Shown: positions 42,730 through 52,241, counted from the first letter of the stretch. The stretch is DNA of 64,000 bases from Enterobacter oligotrophicus (GCF_009176645.1 NZ_AP019007.1:2356001-2420000); one strand, 5' to 3'. Numbers and translations: made by a program. Notes: generated by a model from the letters alone, not told the origin.

Positions 42730-44093
42730 TGTTTCGTGTCTCTGTTTTAGTCTTAGCCCTGCTGAGCGCAGGCTGTGTGTCGTTAGACCCAACGTATCAA
42801 CGTCCGGACGCTCCCGTCCCGGCTACACTGCCCGGCGCGCATGGCGAAGCCAGCGCCGTGGTGAGCCAGTGGCAGCAGGTGATGAATGATGCGCGGCTGA
42901 AAAGCGTGGTGACAATGGCGCTTAACAGCAACCGCGACGTGCAAAAAGCGATTGCGGATATCGATGCCGCCCGCGCCCAGTACGGCGAAACGCGATCCTC
43001 CCTCTTCCCGACGGTGGATGCTGAACTGAGCCACACCCGCAGCCGCACGCTGGCGAGCGGTGTGACCACCAGCGATGAGGCCAACGGTGCGGTCTCCAGC
43101 TTCGAGCTGGATCTGTTTGGCCGTAACCAGAGCCTCTCCCGCGCCGCGCGGGAAACCTGGCTTGCCAGCGAATTTACCGCGCAGAACACGCGCCTGACGA
43201 TGGTCAGCGAGCTGACCACGGCCTGGGTGACGCTGGCCGCAGATAACAGCAATCTGGCGCTGGCGAAGTCCACCATGGCGAGCGCCGCAAACTCGCTCAA
43301 GATTGTGAAGCGCCAGCAGGAAGTCGGCGTGGCTGCGGCCACGGACGTCAGTGAGGCGATGGCGGTATACCAACAGGCGCGCGCCAGCGTGGCAAGCTAT
43401 CAAACACTGGTGATGCAGGACAAAAACGCCCTCAATCTGCTGGCGGGCGATACGGTGCCAGAGAACCTGCTGCCCGGCACGCTGGAGAGCCTGAGTGATA
43501 ACGCCATCACGCTGATCCCGGCGGGGGTGAATTCCGGCGTGCTGCTGCGTCGCCCGGATATTCAGGAAGCCGAGCACAATCTGCTGAGCGCTAACGCCAA
43601 CATCGGCGCGGCGCGCGCCAACTTCTTCCCGACCATTTCACTCACCGCCAGCGCGGGCGTTGGCAGCGATTCGCTCTCCTCTCTGTTCAGCCACGGCATG
43701 AAGATCTGGTCATTTGCGCCGTCCATCACTCTGCCGCTGTTTAGCGGGGGCAACAACCTGGCACAGCTGCGCTATGCGGAAGCGGAGAAAAAAGGGCTGA
43801 TCGCCACCTACGAGAAAACCATTCAGAGCGCGTTTAAAGACGTTGCCGACGCGCTGGCACGCCGTGAAACGCTGAGCGAGCAGCTCGACGCCCAGCGTGA
43901 ATACGTGGCGGCGGAGCAGAAAACGCTGGATGTGGCGACCCGTAGCTACCAGGCGGGCGCAGGGGATTACCTGACGGTACTGACCGCACAGCGATCGCTG
44001 TGGTCAGCGCAGGAATCGCTGATTGCATTACAACAAACCGATCTGGAAAACCGCATTACGCTGTGGCAGTCGCTGGGCGGTGGGATTCAGTAA
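42729..44093 (+). CDS. eefC: outer-membrane efflux channel, EefC/OprM-like
   Basis: 454 residues. Lipobox LLSAGC with Cys16, typical of OprM/CusC-type channel lipoproteins. Two repeats of the outer-membrane efflux domain are visible (SNRDVQKAIADIDAARAQYGETRS, SFELDLFGRNQSLSRAARETWLASE; RRPDIQEAEHNLLSANANIGAARANFFP, IRAQxx-like LTVLTAQRSLWSAQESL). It forms the outer-membrane exit duct of the pump. Overlaps the pump stop by 1 base. Confidence 0.87.
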   Translation: MFRVSVLVLALLSAGCVSLDPTYQRPDAPVPATLPGAHGEASAVVSQWQQVMNDARLKSVVTMALNSNRDVQKAIADIDAARAQYGETRSSLFPTVDAELSHTRSRTLASGVTTSDEANGAVSSFELDLFGRNQSLSRAARETWLASEFTAQNTRLTMVSELTTAWVTLAADNSNLALAKSTMASAANSLKIVKRQQEVGVAAATDVSEAMAVYQQARASVASYQTLVMQDKNALNLLAGDTVPENLLPGTLESLSDNAITLIPAGVNSGVLLRRPDIQEAEHNLLSANANIGAARANFFPTISLTASAGVGSDSLSSLFSHGMKIWSFAPSITLPLFSGGNNLAQLRYAEAEKKGLIATYEKTIQSAFKDVADALARRETLSEQLDAQREYVAAEQKTLDVATRSYQAGAGDYLTVLTAQRSLWSAQESLIALQQTDLENRITLWQSLGGGIQ

Positions 44094-44104
44094 CATGATG
44101 AAAG

Positions 44105-44127
44105 CGCCTCTCATGCGATGGGAGGCG
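44105..44127 (+). terminator. hairpin after the efflux operon
   Basis: CGCCTCTCAT and ATGGGAGGCG pair over 10 bases with one G-T pair and a GCG loop, 12 bases after the channel stop. Only a poor T-run follows, so termination may be partial or Rho-assisted. A second small palindrome (CGACT-TG-AGTCG) follows at 44142-44153. Confidence 0.5.
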
Positions 44128-44212
44128 TAAATTCATACTTTCGACTTGAGTCGCAAGAGGGAATGTAACGATATATTTCAGGGGAAGCATGTGACTTTTA
44201 AAGGAGGTTTCA

Positions 44213-44509
44213 ATGAAATCTGCACACTTGGTTTGCCTGCTCCTTTGCCTGCTGTTTGCTGCCTTCGTCCACGCGCAGGAAAAGGACGATCCGGCGAAAG
44301 ATGCCCAGCTTAAACAGCAGGTACTGAAAGATATCAAGAAAACCTGTACGCCACAGAAAAAGCAGAGCGATAAGGCGTGGCAGACGATGATTTTGTCGTC
44401 CGAGGCCAATCAGTTGCTGATCAAGAACGCCGTCACCGCCATGAAGCGTGACAATCTGGATAACTACTGGGCCGCGGTGGGCCAGGTGGATTGTATGGAA
44501 GATTACTGA
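44213..44509 (+). CDS. yicS: YicS-like small periplasmic protein
   Basis: 98 residues with signal peptide ending FVHA. Matches E. coli YicS in length and in key stretches: VLKDIKKTCTPQKKQSDKAWQTMIL (E. coli VLQDLRKICTPQASLSDEAWEKLML), NAVTAMKRDNLDNYWAAVGQVDC. Two conserved cysteines (KTCTP and VDCMED) likely form a disulfide. Function unknown. In E. coli yicS lies next to nlpA. Here the efflux and TetR genes are inserted between them, which marks the insertion borders. Confidence 0.9.
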   Translation: MKSAHLVCLLLCLLFAAFVHAQEKDDPAKDAQLKQQVLKDIKKTCTPQKKQSDKAWQTMILSSEANQLLIKNAVTAMKRDNLDNYWAAVGQVDCMEDY

Positions 44510-44526
44510 AGGTTGGGCACGTGCTT

Positions 44527-44561
44527 CTCGCCGGGTGGCGCTGCGCTTACCCGGCCTACAA
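44527..44561. repeat. REP element
   Basis: Core GCCGGGTGGCGCTGCGCTTA followed by CCCGGCCTACAAAAC, in the short gap between the convergent yicS and LacI-type genes. Same family as the other REP units in the backbone half. Confidence 0.8.
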
Positions 44562-44568
44562 AACATTT

Positions 44569-45519
44569 TTACCGCTTACGCATATCCGGAATAATTAAAT
44601 CCCCGCGCAGCACATATGACCCCAGCATCTGCGTTTTTTCATTCAGCCAGCTCACGATGCGCGCCGCCATGGCGTCCATCGAATATTCAATCGCCGGGAT
44701 CACCGGAATACCCGGCAGATGCAGTGACCCGGCCAGGCTGAAGACCATAATGTCCTCCGGCACCGATTTATTAAACGCCTGCAGCTGCGGGATCACCCGC
44801 TGAGCTTCCTGTTCGTCTGCCACCAGCAGCGCGTTGAAATTCAGGGTGCTCGCATTGTTAAGCAGCTCCTGCAGCGCAACGGACGACGAAGTCGCATCCA
44901 TAAAGACGAGGTTGCGATTAAAGGGCAGGAAGTTTTTTTCCAGCGCGTGTTTGTAACCCAGCAGCACCTGATCGGCAAAACCGCTGCCGTGCGGGTGGAT
45001 AAGGGCAATCTGGCGACGCCCCTGGCTGGTGAGGTAGTTACAGGCCGTTTCGGCGGCAAACGCATGATCGAACTGGATGCTGTTGGCGTTATCGGCCTCC
45101 ATACAATCGACCAGAATGACGTTGTCCATCTCGACATCCAGCGGGAAACGCGCGCCAATCACCAGGATGTCATCACATAAACCACAGGAGAGTTCTTCGA
45201 GAGCGTGCATCACTTCCGCTTTGCTGTGCGCGAAGCGTAGCAGCAGATGTTTTTGATGCTGGCTAAGCTGTTTTTCCAGCGCGTACAGATAACCGGTGGT
45301 CTGGTTAATGTTCTCTTGCGCGCAAATCACGCCAATACACCCCGTCGACTGACTGAGCAGCGACTGTGCAATCACGTTAGGCCGATAATTCAGCTCATCC
45401 ACCGCTTTCAGAACGGCCTGACGGCTGGCTTCCTTAACGCCACGCGACCCGCTCAACACCCGTGATACCGTGGCTTTGGACACCCCGGCCAGACGTGATA
45501 CATCGTTGATTGTAGACAT
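44569..45519 (-). CDS. LacI-family repressor of the PTS / beta-glucoside operon
   Basis: 316 residues from ATG 45519, with GGGGAGAG just upstream. Residues 1-55 are the LacI headpiece (TINDVSRLAGVSKATVSRVL, hinge NYRPNVIAQSLLS). The rest is a periplasmic-binding-type core (VDCMEADNANSIQFDHAFAAETA, GRRQIALIHPHG, ALLVADEQEAQRV). It is divergent from the PTS operon. Two palindromes of the GGAAACC-GGTTTCC type lie in the gap. It should be an inducible repressor that senses the phosphosugar or sugar. It resembles AscG-type repressors of aryl-beta-glucoside operons. Confidence 0.88.
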   Translation of the reverse strand: MSTINDVSRLAGVSKATVSRVLSGSRGVKEASRQAVLKAVDELNYRPNVIAQSLLSQSTGCIGVICAQENINQTTGYLYALEKQLSQHQKHLLLRFAHSKAEVMHALEELSCGLCDDILVIGARFPLDVEMDNVILVDCMEADNANSIQFDHAFAAETACNYLTSQGRRQIALIHPHGSGFADQVLLGYKHALEKNFLPFNRNLVFMDATSSSVALQELLNNASTLNFNALLVADEQEAQRVIPQLQAFNKSVPEDIMVFSLAGSLHLPGIPVIPAIEYSMDAMAARIVSWLNEKTQMLGSYVLRGDLIIPDMRKR

Positions 45520-45617
45520 CTCTCTCCCCTGGCAGGCAATCCTCGCGCCTGCAAATTCCATTACCGCTACGGCTCACATTATAGCCAGTACGGAGTATAT
45601 CCGTTTCCGTTTTTCAT

Positions 45618-45632
45618 GGAAACCGATTTTCC
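45618..45632. promoter_or_regulatory. LacI-type operator, imperfect copy
   Basis: GGAAACCGATTTTCC is an imperfect palindrome close to the LacI-type gene. It shares the GGAAACC half with the perfect site at 45744-45757, about 126 bases away, a spacing that could allow looping between two repressor dimers. Confidence 0.5.
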
Positions 45633-45743
45633 GTTTCCACTCAAAATGACGTCATAACAGCCAAATTACGTGACACAGATCGTGGTAATAAGCCCCATAA
45701 GCAAAGGTTCTTGATGGTTGTCACACTTCTGTCTTTTATAAAT

Positions 45744-45757
45744 GGAAACCGGTTTCC
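45744..45757. promoter_or_regulatory. LacI-type operator of the PTS operon
   Basis: GGAAACC-GGTTTCC is a perfect 14-base palindrome with central CpG, the standard form of LacI-family operators, 55 bases upstream of the first PTS gene. Assigned to the divergent LacI-type gene. Confidence 0.75.
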
Positions 45758-45812
45758 GTATGATGTCCAATCAGCCTCGCAATAACTTTTTACACTTTGA
45801 GGATGGTTGTCG

Positions 45813-46127
45813 ATGTTCAAGATTATGCTGTGCTGCTCTGCCGGGATGTCCACCAGCCTGCTGGTCAGCAAAATGGTCGATGTCGCGAAAGAGCGTGGTT
45901 TGGCGGTAAAGATTGATGCGTATGGCGTTTCCGAATTTGATACGCAGTTTCCGCAATACCAGGTTGTCCTTCTCGGACCGCAAGTGAAATACATGTTACA
46001 GACACTCTCAGACAAGGCGGCTACAAAAGGCATTCCGGTGCAGCCCATCGACATGATGGACTACGGCATGCAGCGTGGCGATAAGGTACTGGACTATGCT
46101 CTGTCGCTCATTGAAGCGGCACACTAA
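45813..46127 (+). CDS. PTS lactose/cellobiose-family IIB component
   Basis: 104 residues from ATG 45813, with GAGG 10 bases upstream. A TTG two codons earlier is in frame. The phospho-carrying Cys8 lies in LCCSAGMSTSLLVSKM, the ChbB/CelA signature. VVLLGPQVKYML is the second family motif. It passes phosphate from IIA to the sugar bound by IIC. First gene of IIB-IIC-GH1-IIA-porin, so the sugar is a beta-glucoside such as cellobiose or an aryl-beta-glucoside. Confidence 0.92.
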   Translation: MFKIMLCCSAGMSTSLLVSKMVDVAKERGLAVKIDAYGVSEFDTQFPQYQVVLLGPQVKYMLQTLSDKAATKGIPVQPIDMMDYGMQRGDKVLDYALSLIEAAH

Positions 46128-46138
46128 AAGGTGTTCAC

Positions 46139-47464
46139 ATGAGTTCGTTATATCAATCCATGGTCGCGGTTATTGAGCAGTCAATTACCCCGCTGGCCGC
46201 GAAGCTCGGACAGCAAAAGTATGTGATTGCAATCCGCGACGGCTTTACCGCCGCGCTGCCGTTTATGATCATCGGCTCGTTTATGCTGGTGTTTATCTTC
46301 CCGCCGTTCTCGGCAGATACCACCAACAGCTTCGCCCGCGGCTGGCTGGATTTCTCCCAGACCTACCGCGAACAGCTGATGCTGCCGTTTAACCTCAGCA
46401 TGGGCGTGATGACCTTCTTCATTTCGGTGGGGATTGGTGCGAGCCTGGGGCGTCAGTTTAACCTCGACCCGGTGATGTCCGGCCTGCTGGCCTTTATGGC
46501 CTTCCTGCTGGTTGCCGCGCCGTATGCCGACGGCAAAATTTCAACGCAGTATCTGTCGGGTCAGGGGATCTTCACCGCGCTTATCACCGCCATTTACTCC
46601 ACCCGTGTGTACGCGTGGCTGAAGCAGAACAACGTGACCATCCGCCTGCCGAAGGAAGTGCCGACCGGCGTGGCGCGTTCGTTTGAGATCCTGATCCCGG
46701 TGATGGTGGTGATCGGTACCTTGCATCCGCTGAACCTGTTCATTGAAGCGCAAACCGGGATGATTATCCCGCAGGCAATTATGCATCTGCTGGAGCCGCT
46801 GGTGTCCGCGTCTGACTCGCTGCCCGCCATTCTGCTCTCCGTGCTGCTGTGCCAGATCTTCTGGTTTGCTGGTATCCACGGTTCGCTGATTGTCACCGGC
46901 ATCATGAACCCGTTCTGGATGGCCAACCTTTCCGCAAACCAGGCGGCACTGGCTGCAGGCGCGGCGCTGCCGCATGTTTACCTGCAGGGCTTCTGGGATC
47001 ACTACCTGCTGATTGGCGGCGTAGGCTCGACGTTACCGCTGGCGTTCCTGCTGCTGCGCAGCCGCGTCACGCATCTGCGCACCATCGGCAAAATGGGCGT
47101 GGTGCCAAGTTTCTTCAACATCAACGAACCGATTCTGTTCGGCGCGCCGATCATCATGAACCCGATGCTGTTCATCCCGTTCGTGTTTGTTCCGCTGGTG
47201 AACGCCTGCCTGGCCTACGGCGCAACCAAACTCGGCTGGCTGGCGCAGGTGGTGTCGTTAACGCCGTGGACCACGCCCGCGCCGATTGGCGCTTCGTGGG
47301 CGGCAAACTGGGCGCTCAGCCCGGTGGTGATGTGCCTCGTGTGCATGGCGATGTCCGCGCTGATGTACCTGCCGTTCCTGCGTGCCTATGAACGTACGCT
47401 CATCAAAAACGAAGAGCAGAAAGCCCAGGCAACCGTCGGTGCCGCTGAAACAGCAAGCCATTAA
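46139..47464 (+). CDS. PTS lactose/cellobiose-family IIC permease
   Basis: 441 residues of inner-membrane protein with about ten hydrophobic segments. Typical motifs: AIRDGFTAALPFMIIGSFMLVF, FWFAGIHGSLIVTGIMNPFW and FFNINEPILFGAPIIMNP, the family sugar-binding region. Brings the disaccharide in with phosphorylation. 11 bases after the IIB gene. Confidence 0.93.
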   Translation: MSSLYQSMVAVIEQSITPLAAKLGQQKYVIAIRDGFTAALPFMIIGSFMLVFIFPPFSADTTNSFARGWLDFSQTYREQLMLPFNLSMGVMTFFISVGIGASLGRQFNLDPVMSGLLAFMAFLLVAAPYADGKISTQYLSGQGIFTALITAIYSTRVYAWLKQNNVTIRLPKEVPTGVARSFEILIPVMVVIGTLHPLNLFIEAQTGMIIPQAIMHLLEPLVSASDSLPAILLSVLLCQIFWFAGIHGSLIVTGIMNPFWMANLSANQAALAAGAALPHVYLQGFWDHYLLIGGVGSTLPLAFLLLRSRVTHLRTIGKMGVVPSFFNINEPILFGAPIIMNPMLFIPFVFVPLVNACLAYGATKLGWLAQVVSLTPWTTPAPIGASWAANWALSPVVMCLVCMAMSALMYLPFLRAYERTLIKNEEQKAQATVGAAETASH

Positions 47465-47481
47465 GTCAAAGAGGAAGAGTC

Positions 47482-48864
47482 ATGAAATACGCATTTCCCG
47501 ATAACTTCTGGTGGGGCAGCGCAAGCTCCGCTCTCCAGACGGAAGGGTCACGAGAGGGTGAAACCACGTGGGATTACTGGTTTACCCGCGAGCCGAACCG
47601 TTTTCACAACGGCGTGGGGCCGCAGCAGACCTCCACGTTTTACCAGCACTGGAAAACGGACATTCAGCTGTTAAAACAGCTGAACCACAACAGCTTTCGC
47701 ACCTCGATTAGCTGGGCGCGCCTGATCCCCGACGGTATCGGTGAAGTAAACCCGGACGCGGTCGATTTTTATAATCAGGTCATTGACGAGCTGATTGAAC
47801 AGGGCATCACGCCGTTTATTACCCTGTTCCATTTCGATATGCCGATGGCGATGCAGGAGATCGGCGGCTGGGAAAACCGCGACGTGGTGAACGCCTACGC
47901 CCGCTATGCGCAGATTTGCTTCGAGCTGTTCGGCGATCGCGTGCTGCACTGGTTTACCTTCAACGAGCCGATCGTGCCAGTGGAGGGTGGTTACCTGTAC
48001 GATTTTCACTATCCGAACGTGGTGGATTTCCGTCGCGCGGCGACCGTGGCGTATCACACCGTACTGGCTCATGCGCTGGCGGTTCGCGCCTACCGCGCCG
48101 GGCATTACGCGGGTGAGATCGGCATCGTGCTGAACCTGACGCCGTCCTACCCGCGCTCGCAGAACCCGGCGGACGTGAAGGCAGCGCACATTGCGGATCT
48201 GATGTTTAACCGCAGCTTCCTCGACCCGGTTCTGCGCGGTGAATACCCGGCAGACCTGGTGGCATTGCTGAAAGCATACGATCAGCTTCCAGCCTGCAAA
48301 CCGGAAGACAGTACCCTGATCGCGGAAGGGAAAATCGACCTGCTCGGCGTGAACTATTATCAGCCGCGTCGCGTGAAGTGCCGCGACAGCGCGGTAAACC
48401 CGCAGGCTCCGTTTATGCCGGAGTGGTTCTTTGATAGCTACGAGATGCCGGGCCGCAAGATGAACCCGTATCGCGGCTGGGAAATCTACGCGCCAGGTAT
48501 TTACGATATCCTGGTTAACCTGCGCGACAATTACGGCAACCCTCGCTGCTTTATTTCTGAAAACGGCATGGGCGTCGAAAACGAGCAGCGCTTTATTGAA
48601 AATGGCCAGATAAACGATCAATACCGCATCGCGTTTATTTCTGAGCATTTAACCTGGCTGCATAAAGGTATTAGCGAAGGGTGCAATTGTCTTGGCTACC
48701 ACATGTGGACATTTATTGATAACTGGTCGTGGTGCAATGCCTATAAAAATCGCTATGGATTTATCCAGCTCGATTTAAATACGCAGAAACGCACCATCAA
48801 AAAGAGCGGAGAGTGGTTTGCCACCACCGCGTTGAATAACAGTTTTAACAGAGAGTCACTGTGA
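47482..48864 (+). CDS. 6-phospho-beta-glucosidase, GH1 family
   Basis: 460 residues. GH1 signatures: N-terminal FPDNFWWGSASSALQTEG, acid/base Glu in WFTFNEPIV (near residue 164) and nucleophile Glu in FISENGMG (near residue 360). The phospho-binding C-terminal region (KKNRYGFIQLD type, here AYKNRYGFIQLD) fits 6-phospho substrates. Splits the phosphorylated disaccharide from the PTS into glucose 6-phosphate and the aglycon or glucose. Ribosome site AAGAGGAAGAG. The stop shares one base with the next start. Confidence 0.92.
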   Translation: MKYAFPDNFWWGSASSALQTEGSREGETTWDYWFTREPNRFHNGVGPQQTSTFYQHWKTDIQLLKQLNHNSFRTSISWARLIPDGIGEVNPDAVDFYNQVIDELIEQGITPFITLFHFDMPMAMQEIGGWENRDVVNAYARYAQICFELFGDRVLHWFTFNEPIVPVEGGYLYDFHYPNVVDFRRAATVAYHTVLAHALAVRAYRAGHYAGEIGIVLNLTPSYPRSQNPADVKAAHIADLMFNRSFLDPVLRGEYPADLVALLKAYDQLPACKPEDSTLIAEGKIDLLGVNYYQPRRVKCRDSAVNPQAPFMPEWFFDSYEMPGRKMNPYRGWEIYAPGIYDILVNLRDNYGNPRCFISENGMGVENEQRFIENGQINDQYRIAFISEHLTWLHKGISEGCNCLGYHMWTFIDNWSWCNAYKNRYGFIQLDLNTQKRTIKKSGEWFATTALNNSFNRESL

Positions 48865-49166
48865 TGATCGTATTAGAAGAAGCCGTAATGGAAATTATCG
48901 TCAACGCCGGTCAGTCCCGTAGCCTGTGCTTTGAAGCGCTGCACGCGGCGCGCCAGGGCAACATTGACGAGGCCAAAAGCCTGCTGCGCGAAGCCGACGG
49001 CTACGCGCGCCAGGCGCACAAGATGCAGACCAAGCTGATCGAGCAGGATGCGGGGGAAGCCCGTCAGCCGATGACCTTAATCATGGTTCACGCGCAGGAT
49101 CATTTAATGAACTCCCTGCTGGCGCGTGAATTATCCGAAGAGATTATTCATTTATATCAGAGATAG
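48864..49166 (+). CDS. PTS lactose/cellobiose-family IIA component
   Basis: 100 residues from ATG 48864, which overlaps the GH1 stop (TGATG). A GTG at 48861 is the other choice. Helical trimer-type IIA (NAGQSRSLCFEALHAARQGNIDEAKSLL, QTKLIEQDAG). The phospho-His near residue 76 lies in MVHAQDHLMNSLLA. Takes phosphate from HPr and gives it to IIB. Completes the PTS set. Confidence 0.92.
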   Translation: MIVLEEAVMEIIVNAGQSRSLCFEALHAARQGNIDEAKSLLREADGYARQAHKMQTKLIEQDAGEARQPMTLIMVHAQDHLMNSLLARELSEEIIHLYQR

Positions 49167-49306
49167 CCTATGGCGAAATAAACGTTAATGTAAAATTTCT
49201 GTACCTTAAAATATAAATCAACTTGTTCTGATGATAGCGACATATTCTGTCAGATCGGAGCGGGATGGTTATTGTCTGGATAAAATTAAACTATATTGAG
49301 ATAACC

Positions 49307-50686
49307 ATGACTAATATTAAAAAACTTCCATTAACAATGGCGGTTATCGCCGCGCTTTGCCCAATTTCTGTACTTGCACAAGAATTTACGCAGGAGCAAA
49401 TCGACGCCATTGTGGCCAAAGCGGTGGACAAAGCCCTGGCAGAACGTCAGGCCAAAATGGATGCGGCGGTCGCGAAAAAAGCGGACGTGGTGACCGAGCC
49501 GCAAAGCGCGGCGCAATCCCCGGATATGGCGATTCCGTTCGGCATTAAATTTACCGGCTATGCCCGCTACGGCGCGCATTTCCAGGCCGCCGATCAGAAA
49601 TACGTGGCGGTAGATGGCTCTTACAACGGCGCATCCGCGATTGGCCGACTGGGTAACGAAGGCAACGGCGGCGAGTTCCAGCTCTCCAAAGCCTTTAAGG
49701 GTGAAAACGGCGCTATCTGGGACATCAACGTGATGATCGACCACTGGGGCGACGAAGTTAACCTGAAAAAAGCCTACGCGGGCGTGACCAATATTATGGC
49801 GTCTAACCCGAACGCCTACTTCTGGGCCGGTCGCGACTTCCACCAGCGTCCGCAACAGGGCATCAACGATTACTTCTGGATGAACCACGACGGCCAGGGT
49901 GCCGGGGTGAAGAACTTCGACATCGGCGGCGTGCAGTTTGACGTGGCGACCGTGGCGGCAGTGGAATCCTGTAGCCCGGAAGTGATGGAAGATGAAGCCA
50001 ACCCGTCGCGCATCACCTGTACCGGCGGTTCCGGCACAGGCGATAAGGGCAACTACGCGGCGACCTCAAAAATCCACGGCATGAAGCTCGGCCCGATCGA
50101 CCTTGAGCTGTACGCCAACTACGGCTTTGATTCGAAAGCGGTGGAGAGCGACGAGCGTCTGAACGCATGGCAAGGCGGCGTGGTGCTGAGCCACACCAAC
50201 GACAGCGGCGTGAACAAGGTGATTGCCCGCTACTCCGATAACTCGGACAACAGCGTGTTTAACAAAACCGAGGACCTGACCACGGTCTACGCCAGCTTCG
50301 AAGGGCTGCATAAATTCACGCCACAGACGCAGGTGGAGTACATCCTCGCCTTCCACGACTACGACAACAGCCGCGACAAAACCGACAACCGCAAGAACTA
50401 CAACGCCATCGTGCGCCCGATGCACTGGTGGAACGACGTTCACTCCACCTGGCTGGAAGCGGGCTGGCAGCACGTGGATTACGACAACGGCGGCGATAAC
50501 AAGGGCTGGAAGCTGACCCTGTCGCAGAACATGTCCATCGCCATGGGGCCGGAGTTCCGTCCGATGCTGCGCTTCTACGTGACCGGCGGCAAAGTGGATA
50601 ACGAACGCACCGCGCGCGTGAACGGCACCAAAGACGAAACGCTCGACGACTTCAACGTTGGCGCGATGTGGGAGGCGTGGTTCTAG
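49307..50686 (+). CDS. LamB/ScrY-type carbohydrate porin
   Basis: 459 residues from ATG 49307. The frame extends to 49265 without a site. Signal peptide ending SVLA, then a Glu/Lys-rich helical segment (FTQEQIDAIVAKAVDKALAERQ), as in ScrY and BglH. The LamB barrel follows (FTGYARYGAHF, RLGNEGNGGEFQLSKAF, YFWAGRDFHQRPQQGINDYFW) and ends FNVGAMWEAWF. A Cys pair (ESCSPEV, ITCTGG) sits in one loop, as in maltoporin. Lets beta-glucosides cross the outer membrane. The 98-base gap before it may hold a separate promoter. Confidence 0.9.
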   Translation: MTNIKKLPLTMAVIAALCPISVLAQEFTQEQIDAIVAKAVDKALAERQAKMDAAVAKKADVVTEPQSAAQSPDMAIPFGIKFTGYARYGAHFQAADQKYVAVDGSYNGASAIGRLGNEGNGGEFQLSKAFKGENGAIWDINVMIDHWGDEVNLKKAYAGVTNIMASNPNAYFWAGRDFHQRPQQGINDYFWMNHDGQGAGVKNFDIGGVQFDVATVAAVESCSPEVMEDEANPSRITCTGGSGTGDKGNYAATSKIHGMKLGPIDLELYANYGFDSKAVESDERLNAWQGGVVLSHTNDSGVNKVIARYSDNSDNSVFNKTEDLTTVYASFEGLHKFTPQTQVEYILAFHDYDNSRDKTDNRKNYNAIVRPMHWWNDVHSTWLEAGWQHVDYDNGGDNKGWKLTLSQNMSIAMGPEFRPMLRFYVTGGKVDNERTARVNGTKDETLDDFNVGAMWEAWF

Positions 50687-50702
50687 TAGAGCGTCGTTTG
50701 TT

Positions 50703-50774
50703 TCGCCCGGCGGCGCTGCGCTTGCACGGGCCTACAAGGTTTTGTAGGCCGGGTAAGCGTAGCGCCACCCGGCA
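50703..50774. repeat. paired REP units (BIME-like)
   Basis: Two inverted REP units, CGCCCGGCGGCGCTGCGCTT... and TAGGCCGGGTAAGCGTAGCG, face each other around GCCTACAAGG, ending CACCCGGC. The pair lies between the porin gene and yicL and may act as a 3' end stabiliser for the PTS operon. Confidence 0.82.
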
Positions 50775-50820
50775 AGATCCCATGTTATGCTAGAAAAAAA
50801 CCAACATAGCAGGGGAGTAC

Positions 50821-51726
50821 ATGGGTTCCACACGCAAAGGGATGCTGAACGTCCTGATCGCCGCCGTTTTATGGGGTAGCTCGGGGGTTTGTGCGCAGTA
50901 CATCATGGAGAAAAGCCACATTTCTTCGCCTTACCTGACCATGGTTCGCCTGCTGTTTACCGGCGTGATCTTACTGACGCTCTCCTTCGTTCACGGCGAC
51001 AAGATTTTCTCGGTCATCAAACATCGCAAAGACGCCCTCAGCCTGCTGATTTTCTCGCTGGTCGGCGCGCTCACGGTGCAGCTCACCTTCCTGCTGACGA
51101 TTGAAAAATCCAACGCCGCCACCGCCACCGTGCTGCAGTTTCTGTCACCGACGATTATCGTGGCGTGGTTTGCGCTGGCGCGGAAAAAGCGCCCCGGCGT
51201 GTTTGTCCTGTCCGCCATTCTGACATCGCTTATCGGCACGTTTCTGCTGGTGACCCACGGCGACCCGACCTCGCTCTCTATCTCCCCTGCCGCGCTGTTC
51301 TTCGGCATCGCCTCGGCGTTTGCCGCCGCATTTTACACCACGTATCCGTCGACGCTGATCGCCCGCTACGGCACGCTGCCGATTGTCGGCTGGAGCATGT
51401 TAATCGCGGGATTGATGTTAACGCCGTTCTACGCCGGGCGTGGGACGACGTTTGTGATCGACGGCAGCCTGCTGCTGGCGTTTTTCTATCTGGTGGTGAT
51501 TGGCACGGCGCTGACATTCAGTCTGTATCTGAAAGGCGCGCAGATGATAGGCGGGCCGAAGGCAAGCATTCTGAGCTGCGCCGAGCCGCTGAGCAGCGCG
51601 CTGTTGTCGGTGGTTTTGCTTGGCGTGGCGTTCACCCTGCCGGACTGGCTGGGGACGCTGCTGATTGTGTCGTCGGTGGTGCTGATTTCAATGGATTCGA
51701 GAAGACGGGTTCAGACATCGGCGTGA
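50821..51726 (+). CDS. yicL: YicL, EamA-family inner-membrane transporter
   Basis: 301 residues. Nearly the E. coli YicL sequence: [88 protein letters not shown]. Ten membrane segments in two EamA repeats. Probably exports a metabolite, substrate unknown. Its stop lies 1 base from the end of the convergent toxin gene. Confidence 0.95.
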   Translation: MGSTRKGMLNVLIAAVLWGSSGVCAQYIMEKSHISSPYLTMVRLLFTGVILLTLSFVHGDKIFSVIKHRKDALSLLIFSLVGALTVQLTFLLTIEKSNAATATVLQFLSPTIIVAWFALARKKRPGVFVLSAILTSLIGTFLLVTHGDPTSLSISPAALFFGIASAFAAAFYTTYPSTLIARYGTLPIVGWSMLIAGLMLTPFYAGRGTTFVIDGSLLLAFFYLVVIGTALTFSLYLKGAQMIGGPKASILSCAEPLSSALLSVVLLGVAFTLPDWLGTLLIVSSVVLISMDSRRRVQTSA

Positions 51727-51727
51727 T

Positions 51728-51994
51728 CTACAAATAATAGTGATAGCGGCACATCAAAATAGTCAGAGCGCTATCCGACACCCCGTAGACCAGACGATCG
51801 GTATCGTTGATCCGGCGGGACCAGTATCCGGAAAGATTACCTTTGAGCGGTTCCGGCTTACCCAGGTCATCGAAGGGTTGGCGCTTCGCATCTTCAATCA
51901 ATTTATTGATTCTGCGAAGCGTTTTCTTGTCCTGCTCCTGCCACCACAGGTAATCATCCCAGCCGTTATCAGTCCAAATCAGTAGCCTGGTCAT
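51728..51994 (-). CDS. yoeB: YoeB-type mRNA interferase toxin (RelE fold)
   Basis: 88 residues. Matches YoeB over its catalytic face: Glu48 in GKPEPLKGNLSGYWSRRI, Arg67 in DTDRLVYGV, and His85-Tyr86 in MCRYHYYL. YoeB binds the ribosome A site and cuts mRNA. The gene starts 26 bases inside the end of the antitoxin gene, so the two are translated together. Confidence 0.94.
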   Translation of the reverse strand: MTRLLIWTDNGWDDYLWWQEQDKKTLRRINKLIEDAKRQPFDDLGKPEPLKGNLSGYWSRRINDTDRLVYGVSDSALTILMCRYHYYL

Positions 51995-52241
51995 CTATCA
52001 GATCCCTCTGCGTGGTTTTTCCGGTATTTGCCTGTGCGATTGACTCCATCAGTCGGCTGGCGTTAGCAGGCGAACTCATCAGATGGATGGTTTCCATCAT
52101 CGAGTTGTAGTGCTGCAGAGACATCACCACCGCATCACCGCCGTTGCGGCGGCTGATGATGGTCGTCTCCACGTTGTCATTCACGTCGTCCAACACATCT
52201 TTGAGTCGGCTTCGTGCTTCGGTAAACGTCACAACCTGCAT
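51969..52241 (-). CDS. yefM: YefM-type antitoxin
   Basis: 90 residues. The Phd/YefM N-terminal domain is clear (VTFTEARSRLKDVLDDVNDN, TTIISRRNGGDAVVMSLQHYNSMMETIHLM). The C-terminal tail (RLMESIAQANTGKTTQRDLI) covers the toxin. It represses its own promoter through the GTACAAGT repeats just upstream. Confidence 0.94.
   Translation of the reverse strand: MQVVTFTEARSRLKDVLDDVNDNVETTIISRRNGGDAVVMSLQHYNSMMETIHLMSSPANASRLMESIAQANTGKTTQRDLIDDQATDLD

Noticed and set aside
45661-45690. CRP site (CGTGACACAGATCGTGG) upstream of the PTS operon
   Set aside because: Only about 6 of 10 consensus positions match; catabolite control is plausible but this site is too weak to annotate.
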